Assembly: GCA_012798935.1 (NCBI GenBank)
Contig: JAAZMG010000295.1
Span: 1-6,361, forward strand
DNA from: Tissierellia bacterium
GTDB taxonomy: Bacteria > Bacillota > Clostridia > Tissierellales > Tepidimicrobiaceae
Length of the DNA: 6,361 nucleotides
Reading direction: 5' to 3'
Shown here: positions 1 to 6,361 of the stretch, piece after piece
Position numbering within the stretch: the first letter of the stretch is position 1
How the letters are laid out: each line of letters begins with the position of its first letter
Position numbers and translations under genes: made by a program
Notes under the pieces: generated by a model
Databases searched by the model: none
The model's input: only the letters and a program-made list of their open reading frames with translations
What the model was told of the DNA's origin: nothing

Positions 1-44
1 TAATTGGATATATAGTATGATATAATATTAAGTATAGACAATGT

Positions 45-73
45 TTTACAGAATTATAATAGAAATTTATTGT
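45..73 (+). promoter_or_regulatory. Possible sigma-A promoter for topB
   Basis: A TTTACA hexamer (45-50) lies 17 nt upstream of TATTGT (68-73), which matches the -35/-10 consensus at five and four positions of six. Transcription would start near 80, leaving a leader of roughly 30 nt. Alternatives in the same leader are TAGACA (35-40) with a perfect TATAAT at 55-60, but at a poor 14-nt spacing, and another TATAAT at 21-26 whose -35 partner would lie at or beyond the window edge. In DNA this AT-rich such matches arise often by chance, so which one is used cannot be decided from sequence alone. No operator or riboswitch-like structure is visible here. Confidence 0.3.
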
Positions 74-100
74 TTAAAAATATAAAACAAAGGCAAGTGA

Positions 101-105
101 AAGGA
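101..105 (+). promoter_or_regulatory. Shine-Dalgarno site of topB
   Basis: AAGGA at 101-105 sits 7 nt before the ATG at 113, a normal distance for a Gram-positive gene, and supports that start. The nearby ATG at 105 cannot start the gene: it opens a three-codon frame ending at TGA 114-116. The GTG at 97 hits a stop within five codons. Confidence 0.7.
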
Positions 106-112
106 TGTTAGG

Positions 113-2299
113 ATGAGTAAAATACTGGTATTAGCAGAGAAACCTTCTGTAGGTAGGGATATAGCAAGGGTTTTAAAATGTAATAAAAAATCCAATGGTT
201 ATGTGGAAGGGGATAGATATATTGTTACTTGGGCCTTAGGTCATTTGGTAACTATAGCTGATCCTGAAGGATATGATAAAAAATATAAGGATTGGAGAAT
301 TGGGGATTTACCTATGTTACCTTCCTATTTAAAACTTGTAGTTATAAAACAAAGCAGCAAACAGTTTCACATAGTCAAAAAACAGATGAGTAGGAAAGAT
401 GTATCTGAAATTGTCATTGCCACAGATGCCGGCAGGGAGGGAGAACTTGTTGCCAGGTGGATTATAGAAAAGGTAGGTGTGAATAAACCTATTAAGCGAC
501 TTTGGATATCTTCTGTTACAGACAAGGCTATAATAGATGGATTTAACAATTTAAAGTCTGGTAAATCCTATGAAAATTTATATGAATCAGCAGTAGCCAG
601 GGCAGAGGCAGATTGGGTAGTAGGTATTAATGCTACTCGTGCTTTGACTTGTAAGTATAATGCTCAACTTTCATGTGGTAGAGTCCAAACTCCAACTCTT
701 GCCATGATTGCACAAAGAGAAGAAGAAATTAAGAACTTTAAGCCAAGGGAGTATTATGGAATTACTGCTACTGTTAACAATTTAAAATTAACATGGCAGG
801 ATAGCAAAACCAAAGATACAAGAACCTTTGACAAAAGCAAATCTGATGAGCTTTTAAAAAATATAAAAGGGAAAGACGGTAAAGTTATAGATGTAAATAA
901 AATAGATAAAAAAGCTTTCCCACCTAAATTATATGATTTAACAGAGCTTCAAAGGGATGCAAATAAGATTTTTAATTATTCTGCAAAGGAAACCCTATCT
1001 ATTATGCAAAGATTATATGAAAGACATAAGATATTAACCTATCCAAGGACTGATTCTAGGTATATTACTAATGATGTAGTTGCTACTTTAGAAGATAGAG
1101 TTAAGGCTTGTAACATAGGCCCTTATAGTAAAATAGCTTCTAAAATTTTAACAAAGCCTATAAAAGGAAACAAATCCTTTGTAGATAATAGCAAGGTAAC
1201 AGATCATCATGCTATTATTCCAACGGAAGAGAGGGTACCTTTAAGTGAGTTAAGCGATAAGGAAAGAAAAATATATGATTTAGTGGTGAAACGATTCTTA
1301 GCAGTTTTATATCCTCCTTTTGAATATGAGCAGACGACTATAAGAGCAAAAATAGGTGATGAAATTTTTATTGCAAAAGGTAAGAGAGTTATAAAACTAG
1401 GTTGGAAAGAAGTCTATTCAAATAATTACGAGGATGACGAAGATGATGATATTTCCGAGCAAAGATTACCAGTAATAAATAAGGGAGATAAATTAAAAGT
1501 TTCTTCTATTCAACAGACTAAAGGGAAAACTAATCCACCAGCATATTTTAATGAAGGGACATTGCTATCAGCTATGGAAAACCCAAAAAGATACATGGCC
1601 GGTGAGAGTAAGGATTTAATTAAAATAATTGGAGAAACAGGTGGTATTGGAACTGTAGCTACAAGGGCAGATATTATTGAGAAACTATTTAACACCTTTT
1701 TGATTGAGAAAAGGGGTAAGGATATATTCATTACTTCTAAGGGCAAGCAGCTTTTAGATTTAGTACCAGAGGATTTAAAATCTCCAGCTTTAACGGCTGA
1801 ATGGGAACAAAAATTAAGTGCTATAGCTAAAGGGAAACTCAATAGGAAGGCTTTCATAAATGAAATGAAAGAATACTCAAAGACCATTGTAAAAGAAATA
1901 AAAAATAGCGATCAAGTATATAGACATGATAATTTAACAAGAAACAAATGTCCTGAATGTGGTAAGTATATGTTAGAGGTAAAGAGCAAAAAAGGAAAGA
2001 TATATATTTGCCAAGATAGAGAATGTGGACATAGGGAAAATATTTCAAAAATCACAAATGCTAGATGTCCTAAATGTCGAAAGAGATTAGAATTACGTGG
2101 ACATGGGGAAGGTCAAACATTTACTTGCAGTTGTGGTTATCGGGAAAAGCTTTCTACATTTAATGAGAGAAGAAAAAAAGAGAAGAATAGACCTTCAAAA
2201 AAGGATGTATCCAGATATATGAAAGAACAGAAAAAGCTAAACAATGAGCCAATTAATACTGAATTAGCCGATGCCTTGGCAAAACTTAAACTAAAATAA
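113..2299 (+). CDS. topB: DNA topoisomerase III (type IA)
   Basis: Type IA topoisomerase: it cuts one DNA strand through a 5'-phosphotyrosine link, passes a strand and reseals. In the cytoplasm such enzymes resolve precatenanes and recombination or replication intermediates. The TOPRIM domain covers about residues 1-140, with Glu9 in LAEKPSVGRD and the metal site ATDAGREGE (103-111; Asp105, Glu109). The core follows: WVVGINATRALT (168-179), SCGRVQTPTL (187-196), the catalytic Tyr310 in LTYPRTDSRY, DHHAIIPT (364-371) and GIGTVATRADIIEKL (511-525). The C-terminus has two zinc ribbons: Cys613/616/633/638 and Cys652/655/672/674, then a lysine-rich tail. At 728 aa it matches the usual length of Bacillus-type TopB, so it looks intact. 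The middle Asp of the TOPRIM DxDxE is Gly107, which I recall as normal for Gram-positive TopB. An acidic run (EDDEDDD, 440-446) looks like a surface loop. It is monocistronic and ends at a hairpin. topB copies also occur on conjugative elements, but no mobility genes adjoin this one. Confidence 0.96.
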   Translation: MSKILVLAEKPSVGRDIARVLKCNKKSNGYVEGDRYIVTWALGHLVTIADPEGYDKKYKDWRIGDLPMLPSYLKLVVIKQSSKQFHIVKKQMSRKDVSEIVIATDAGREGELVARWIIEKVGVNKPIKRLWISSVTDKAIIDGFNNLKSGKSYENLYESAVARAEADWVVGINATRALTCKYNAQLSCGRVQTPTLAMIAQREEEIKNFKPREYYGITATVNNLKLTWQDSKTKDTRTFDKSKSDELLKNIKGKDGKVIDVNKIDKKAFPPKLYDLTELQRDANKIFNYSAKETLSIMQRLYERHKILTYPRTDSRYITNDVVATLEDRVKACNIGPYSKIASKILTKPIKGNKSFVDNSKVTDHHAIIPTEERVPLSELSDKERKIYDLVVKRFLAVLYPPFEYEQTTIRAKIGDEIFIAKGKRVIKLGWKEVYSNNYEDDEDDDISEQRLPVINKGDKLKVSSIQQTKGKTNPPAYFNEGTLLSAMENPKRYMAGESKDLIKIIGETGGIGTVATRADIIEKLFNTFLIEKRGKDIFITSKGKQLLDLVPEDLKSPALTAEWEQKLSAIAKGKLNRKAFINEMKEYSKTIVKEIKNSDQVYRHDNLTRNKCPECGKYMLEVKSKKGKIYICQDRECGHRENISKITNARCPKCRKRLELRGHGEGQTFTCSCGYREKLSTFNERRKKEKNRPSKKDVSRYMKEQKKLNNEPINTELADALAKLKLK

Positions 2300-2320
2300 T
2301 ATCTTAAATTAAAGTAATAA
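2285..2320 (+). repeat. Imperfect 18-bp tandem duplication at the end of topB
   Basis: Units 2285-2302 and 2303-2320 match at 15 of 18 bases. The first unit holds the last four codons of topB, its TAA stop and three more bases. The second repeats the same pattern, including a copy of the stop in the same frame followed directly by another TAA. Translation past the first stop would add only YLKLK. Because the units are almost all A and T, chance similarity is possible. Confidence 0.35.
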
Positions 2321-2364
2321 AATAGTCAAAGGATCTAATCTTGATCCTTTGACTCATTTTATTA
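2315..2364. terminator. Bidirectional rho-independent terminator between topB and the M16C peptidase gene
   Basis: AGTCAAAGGATC (2324-2335) and GATCCTTTGACT (2343-2354) form a perfect 12-bp stem with a 7-nt loop. Allowing one bulged C at 2355, pairing continues outward for nine more A-T pairs (2315-2323 with 2356-2364). The outer arm is A-rich on the left and T-rich on the right, so a U-rich tract follows the hairpin in either direction. It lies 25 nt past the topB stop when counted to the inner stem. It lies directly after the peptidase stop codon (2364-2362), which itself forms the end of the outer arm. This fits a single terminator serving both convergent transcripts. Confidence 0.85.
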
Positions 2365-5283
2365 TTTATTCAACTTAATCAATTTATTAAATATCTCTTC
2401 ATTTTCCTTTATTATATTTTCATTACCTAATACACATAAATAGTCTTCTTTCATCGTATCCTCAAGAAGAGGAGAAAATGCCTTGATATCATTAAGTTTT
2501 GTACTTAAAACTTCCTCTCTGGTTTTTTGTATATCCTCTTGGCTAATATTTGATATATACCTAATTGTGGCTATTTGTCCTTTCATATGTGGCGTCATAG
2601 CAGGGTCTAATCGGCTTATAGAGCCTATAATATATGTTGTTAGCTCATCTTTATCTATATTTAAATTTTTGATATAATCTGCCATACCATCATAAGCTTT
2701 TAAGGTTTCCTTAAGATTAGGGTCACGGTAGGAGAAAGTAGTCATATGTCCCACTCTATTAAAGGATATACCTGCACCATAGGCTCCACCCTGTGCTCTA
2801 ATTCTATTGTGGAGGTAATCTCCATTTAATATGGTGGCTAAAACTCGCATATTACCATTGTAGCTATAGCCAAGCTTTTTGAAATTATAACCTTTAGATA
2901 CATATTGAACATTGGCAGATGAAAGTATTCCTTCATTTAATTTTATCTCGGAGAAATTGTATTCTTTAGAGTCCAATTTTTCTTTATTAAGGTTTTTAGT
3001 TATAATTTTCAAGTTATCCTTAAACATAGAAAAATCATCTTTATCTCCTGTAAAGGATATAATCAAATTATTTGCATTAAATATACTATTATAAACCTTG
3101 TTAAGATTAGACATAATCTTTTCACTATTATTATCAAAGTTCTCAACAATATCAGAGATAAACCAGTAGAAGTCTAATCCCTTTAATTGTTCTTTATATT
3201 TTCCAGAAGGTGAAAAATAAGACCCAACTCTTTGAGAAACTATGGAATGCCCTACATTGAATATATTCATTTCAATTCTTGATTTAATTTGTTGCAGCAG
3301 TTCTTTAATCCGTTTTTCATCTTCTATCTTTGATTCTATAATCAATTCAGCTATAAGCTCCATTAGTTTTACTATATTGTCTCCTATAGCTTTACCTTTG
3401 ATGATGAACTTAGGATAGTATATATTATCGTTGTCCCTTTCAGTATATACATCAGCGTCAAAATCGATGCCTCCAGTATTTATATATATTTCATTTGAAA
3501 GCTCCGAGTAAGTTTTAGTTTTTGTATCTATTTTTCCTATAATTCCTGCTAATAGATTGATATAAGGTATTAATTTCTCATCCACCATATCCATATCGAA
3601 ATACAAATCTACATAGGCAATTTTACTTGTAAATATATTATGGAAAAGCAAAGTAGTATCTCCATCTTTAATTATCTTTTGAGGAATTATCTCAGCCTTA
3701 GGGTCCACATCGGATATGGAAAGCTTAGGAATAGTAGCTCTAGCTTCTGGTGTATCCTCAGATAATTGCATTTCTTTAAGCTTTTTATTTTTTGTAATCA
3801 ATATTTCAACTTCTTTTTCAGTTAAGGAATTTTTATATTTGGCTAGTTTTTCTTCTAATACTTTATCTTTTTCCTCCCCTAATCCTTTTTTAGGGCTTAT
3901 TATAACTAAAGAGCTGTGAGGATTATTGATAATATGTTTTTCAATAAATCGTTCAAAATAATTTGTATCTATATTTGATTTTAATCTATCTAAAGTTTCA
4001 TCATACCCAAGATGAGTTGTAGGCTCACCATTATATAGCCAGCTATCTAAGGATTGTATATTATAAATTATGCCTTTAGTTGGGAACCTAGAAGCTTCAC
4101 GTAAGCTATATTCAACTATATTGATGCAAGCTTCAATTAGTTTTTTATCAATTCCATCTCTAACTAAATTATCAAGGGTTTCAAAAACAACCTTTTCAAA
4201 CTTTTCTTTTTTATCTATAGATGTATTTTTTGCTACAACACCAAAACTTGTTTGTAATCCATCAGTACTTACAGGGAAAATATCTTCTCCAATTCCTGCA
4301 TCAATCAATGCTTTTTTAAGTGGGGCCGCAGGGAATTCAATCAACAACTGGCCTAATATAGCTGTCATTAAGTAGATTTCTGGATCTGTATTTTTTCCTA
4401 ATACAAAGTTTAAACTTAAGTAATCACGGTTTTTATCATTTTCATCTTTTGAAATTGGATAATAAGCTTTTAATTCATTTCTTGTTTTAAAAGGTTTTTG
4501 AACTTGAATAGATGAATCCACTTCAGTTTTATCGAAATTTGACAGATAGTTTTCATCTATGAAAGATAATTGTTTTTCAATATTTCCATTACCATAAAGA
4601 TATATATAGCTATTAGAAGGATGATAAAATTTTCTATGAAAGTCTAAAAATTCTTCATAACTAAGTTCGGGAATAATATCCGGATTTCCACCAGAGGAAT
4701 ATTGATAACAAGTATCTGGATAAAGGGATTTACCTATATTATCTCCTAATATTCTTTCAGGAGATGAATAAGCTCCTTGCATTTCATTATAGACAACACC
4801 TTTAAATCTAATTTTATCTTCCTTATCGAATAATTCATAATGCCAACCTTCTTGCATAAATATTTCAGGTATTTCATAAATTTTTGGATAAAAAACAGCG
4901 TCCAAATATACATCCATTAAATTGAATAAATCCTTTTCGTTTCTACTAGCTACAGGATATAAAGTTTTGTCATTAAAAGTCATAGCATTGATAAAGGTTT
5001 GCAGTGAACCTTTCACCATATCCATAAAGGGTTCCTTAGTCTTGTATTTTCTAGAACCAGATAAAACACAATGTTCAATGATATGAGGGACTCCTGTGCT
5101 ATCCGATGGTGGTGTTCTAAAGCCTATAGAAAAGACTTTATTATCATCATCGTTTTCCAAATGTAATAATCTTGCCCCAGATTTTTCATGGTAAAATACT
5201 TTTGCAGTTGATTGTATTTCATTTATTTTATATTTTTCTATAAGCCTAAATCCATGGTAAGTTTTATTTGTTTCAAAATTCAT
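2362..5283 (-). CDS. M16C family zinc metallopeptidase (presequence protease / Cym1 / falcilysin type)
   Basis: Inverted-zincin peptidase of the insulinase superfamily, M16C branch. Characterised relatives form a closed chamber of four homologous domains and degrade short unfolded peptides such as cleaved presequences. The zinc motif HxxEH is at His67, Glu70 and His71 (HIIEH). The third ligand is Glu167 in VVYNEMQG, 96 residues after His71, the same distance I recall for plant PreP. The conserved SGSRKY, KEPF, KGSLQTFINAMTF and YPVASRNEKD segments lie at 75-117. The M16C-associated linker domain covers about 465-715, including LKEMQLSEDTPEARATIPKL. The C-terminal half carries RAQGGAYGA with Arg829 and Tyr835, corresponding to the substrate-binding Arg/Tyr pair of the family, then YRDPN. 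There is no signal peptide or membrane segment, so it should be cytoplasmic. The length of 973 aa is normal and no key residue is missing. ATG 5283 has an ideal Shine-Dalgarno site. It follows the phosphoesterase gene by 12 nt and is probably co-transcribed. The natural substrate in bacteria is not evident; peptide recycling is an inference. Confidence 0.94.
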   Translation of the reverse strand: MNFETNKTYHGFRLIEKYKINEIQSTAKVFYHEKSGARLLHLENDDDNKVFSIGFRTPPSDSTGVPHIIEHCVLSGSRKYKTKEPFMDMVKGSLQTFINAMTFNDKTLYPVASRNEKDLFNLMDVYLDAVFYPKIYEIPEIFMQEGWHYELFDKEDKIRFKGVVYNEMQGAYSSPERILGDNIGKSLYPDTCYQYSSGGNPDIIPELSYEEFLDFHRKFYHPSNSYIYLYGNGNIEKQLSFIDENYLSNFDKTEVDSSIQVQKPFKTRNELKAYYPISKDENDKNRDYLSLNFVLGKNTDPEIYLMTAILGQLLIEFPAAPLKKALIDAGIGEDIFPVSTDGLQTSFGVVAKNTSIDKKEKFEKVVFETLDNLVRDGIDKKLIEACINIVEYSLREASRFPTKGIIYNIQSLDSWLYNGEPTTHLGYDETLDRLKSNIDTNYFERFIEKHIINNPHSSLVIISPKKGLGEEKDKVLEEKLAKYKNSLTEKEVEILITKNKKLKEMQLSEDTPEARATIPKLSISDVDPKAEIIPQKIIKDGDTTLLFHNIFTSKIAYVDLYFDMDMVDEKLIPYINLLAGIIGKIDTKTKTYSELSNEIYINTGGIDFDADVYTERDNDNIYYPKFIIKGKAIGDNIVKLMELIAELIIESKIEDEKRIKELLQQIKSRIEMNIFNVGHSIVSQRVGSYFSPSGKYKEQLKGLDFYWFISDIVENFDNNSEKIMSNLNKVYNSIFNANNLIISFTGDKDDFSMFKDNLKIITKNLNKEKLDSKEYNFSEIKLNEGILSSANVQYVSKGYNFKKLGYSYNGNMRVLATILNGDYLHNRIRAQGGAYGAGISFNRVGHMTTFSYRDPNLKETLKAYDGMADYIKNLNIDKDELTTYIIGSISRLDPAMTPHMKGQIATIRYISNISQEDIQKTREEVLSTKLNDIKAFSPLLEDTMKEDYLCVLGNENIIKENEEIFNKLIKLNK

Positions 5284-5289
5284 ATTTTT

Positions 5290-5295
5290 CCTCCT
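5290..5295 (-). promoter_or_regulatory. Shine-Dalgarno site of the M16C peptidase gene
   Basis: Read on the minus strand, the junction is TAG-AGGAGG-AAAAAT-ATG. A perfect AGGAGG begins at the base after the phosphoesterase stop codon and sits 6 nt before the peptidase ATG at 5283. This fixes the peptidase start and implies that ribosomes finishing the upstream gene release on top of the next initiation site, as in translational coupling. Confidence 0.9.
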
Positions 5296-6361
5296 CTAAT
5301 TAGTTTTATTCAAAGATATGGGAATAAATAATTTATTATTATCAGTTTTTTGATCGTTGAACATACTTAAGGCATAATCCCTTATAAAATTAGGAGCAGA
5401 GGCCTGTAATAGCTTAAAACCCTCTGTATTGAAGATATGATATAATTCATAGTTTCTAAAACCCCCAAAATAACTTAAGTTTAATACAGAGATTGTTTCT
5501 GATATTGCTTTCATCTCTTCATCAGAATATTTACTGATTTCCAATAGGGAGTCATAATATTTATCGTAACTGCGTTTTTGAAAGAAGTTCCTTGAATATT
5601 CCTTGAAATTAATCAAGTTTTCATCTGTAATTTTATTTTCTTTTGCCCAACCTTCTATATCAATCCTATTTGTATGGTAATCAAATCCTTTATCAGGCAA
5701 GAATTTTAATACTCCATATTGATTTGGATAGGCAATTAAACAAGATGTTGCAATATCATAAATTATTTTATTCTCTTCTTTATGGAATTTAATATCCTGT
5801 AAATGTATATGCCCAGTTAACACTATTTCTATCCCACAATTTTGAAATACTTTTATAGTTTCCCTATTATTTTCGATTGTATAATCTTCATTTATTACTC
5901 TACTATGGTCTATTAAACTATGATGCATTACTGCTATAAGTTTGGCATTATTTTCTTTAGCTAAATTACCGCATTCCTTTACCCATTCAAGAGTTTTAGC
6001 AGAAATTTCCCCACCCATTTCCGGAGAATTTCTTACTCCATTACGTTTATATTTAGCAGAATCAAGTATTAATAACCATATATCTTCGGAAGGTGTGATA
6101 AGATAACTTAAAGAATTTGGATCCCTAGATAGGGCATCTTTATAACCAAAGGAATCATATATCTCTGCAAATTCATCGCTAGTTATAGAATCGATTTTAA
6201 TCAATTCATCTCCTACGTAGTTTCTAGCCCAAGGGTTTTCTATATCGTGATTTCCAGGAACTACAAATACATGGGTACCTAATTTTTTAATAGCCTTTAG
6301 CTTTTTTGCAAATTCCAAATGACTTTCTTTTTCTCCATTACCTGTTAAATCTCCAGGAATA
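5296..6361 (-). CDS. Calcineurin-like metallophosphoesterase, probable cyclic-nucleotide phosphodiesterase type (5' end outside window)
   Basis: Binuclear-metal phosphoesterase. The frame stays open to the window edge, giving 354 visible residues (first full codon 6360-6358). Numbering from there, the conserved blocks are GDLTGNGEKESH (3-14), GNHD (36-39), the metal-binding His in MHH (145-147) and GHIH (183-186). The first block, DxH, must lie beyond the edge, so the N-terminus is missing from view and any signal peptide or lipobox cannot be assessed. The apparent TTG start at 6318 is not credible because it falls just after the GDLTGNG motif. PWARNY, SRDPNSLSYL and the helical C-terminal region after about 230 resemble Firmicutes cyclic-nucleotide phosphodiesterases of the Listeria Lmo2642 kind, which carry a separate C-terminal domain. 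This is from memory of the family, so the substrate (cyclic nucleotide or other phosphodiester) is uncertain. The gene ends in TAG and is followed after 12 nt by the M16C peptidase gene. Confidence 0.9.
   Translation of the reverse strand, partial: IPGDLTGNGEKESHLEFAKKLKAIKKLGTHVFVVPGNHDIENPWARNYVGDELIKIDSITSDEFAEIYDSFGYKDALSRDPNSLSYLITPSEDIWLLILDSAKYKRNGVRNSPEMGGEISAKTLEWVKECGNLAKENNAKLIAVMHHSLIDHSRVINEDYTIENNRETIKVFQNCGIEIVLTGHIHLQDIKFHKEENKIIYDIATSCLIAYPNQYGVLKFLPDKGFDYHTNRIDIEGWAKENKITDENLINFKEYSRNFFQKRSYDKYYDSLLEISKYSDEEMKAISETISVLNLSYFGGFRNYELYHIFNTEGFKLLQASAPNFIRDYALSMFNDQKTDNNKLFIPISLNKTN

Noticed and set aside
21..26. Perfect TATAAT near the left edge
   Set aside because: Its -35 partner would fall at or outside the window, and TTGGAT at 4-9 is too close. 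It may belong to a real promoter but cannot be supported.
70..90. Short inverted repeat TTGTTT / AAACAA before topB
   Set aside because: Only six base pairs around a 9-nt A/T loop in very AT-rich DNA. It is too weak to call an operator or terminator.
1510..1887. 125-codon open frame on the minus strand inside topB
   Set aside because: It lies wholly antisense to conserved TopB domain sequence, has no plausible Shine-Dalgarno context or family resemblance, and its hydrophobic composition is what reverse-complemented lysine/glutamate codons give. The same applies to the shorter minus-strand frames at 367-549 and 1854-2048.
4070..4375. 101-codon open frame on the plus strand inside the M16C gene
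   Set aside because: It is antisense to conserved peptidase sequence and rich in Ser, Leu and Phe as expected of a shadow frame. The frames at 2483-2677, 2912-3094 and 3716-3919 are rejected for the same reason.
1..6361. Mobile element, CRISPR array, tRNA or toxin-antitoxin signature
   Set aside because: No transposase, integrase or relaxase reading frame, no spaced direct repeats, no cloverleaf-like arms and no small paired genes were seen. The convergent arrangement of intact single-copy-type genes looks like plain chromosome.

Overview
The window looks like a stretch of ordinary chromosome from a low-GC Gram-positive bacterium of the clostridial type (class Clostridia or Tissierellia is my best guess). 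Reasons: the DNA is strongly AT-rich in both coding and intergenic parts, codons mostly end in A or T, Shine-Dalgarno sites are purine-rich and close to ATG starts, and the three proteins all resemble Firmicutes versions of their families. No rRNA or other taxonomic marker is present, so the placement is an inference.

Layout. Positions 1-112 are an AT-rich leader with weak promoter-like elements and a Shine-Dalgarno site. Positions 113-2299 (+) encode a full-length type IA DNA topoisomerase III (TopB, 728 aa) with TOPRIM domain, catalytic tyrosine and two C-terminal zinc ribbons. Positions 2300-2361 hold a long hairpin that appears to serve as a shared bidirectional terminator between two convergent units. 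Positions 2362-5283 (-) encode a full-length 973-aa peptidase of the M16C (presequence protease / falcilysin / Cym1) family. Positions 5296-6361 (-) hold the C-terminal part of a calcineurin-like metallophosphoesterase that resembles Firmicutes cyclic-nucleotide phosphodiesterases. Its 5' end lies outside the window.

How the genes relate. The phosphoesterase and the M16C peptidase are separated by only 12 nt, with the peptidase's Shine-Dalgarno site directly after the upstream stop codon, so they are very probably one transcript read leftward. topB is read rightward on its own and meets this operon tail to tail. There is no functional link between topB and the other two that the sequence supports.

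I searched for mobile elements, CRISPR repeats, tRNA-like structures, toxin-antitoxin pairs and unknown small genes and found none. I do not see a previously undescribed system here. The points most worth checking are the single in-frame amber stop between the phosphoesterase and the peptidase, the true start of the phosphoesterase, and the long shared terminator.
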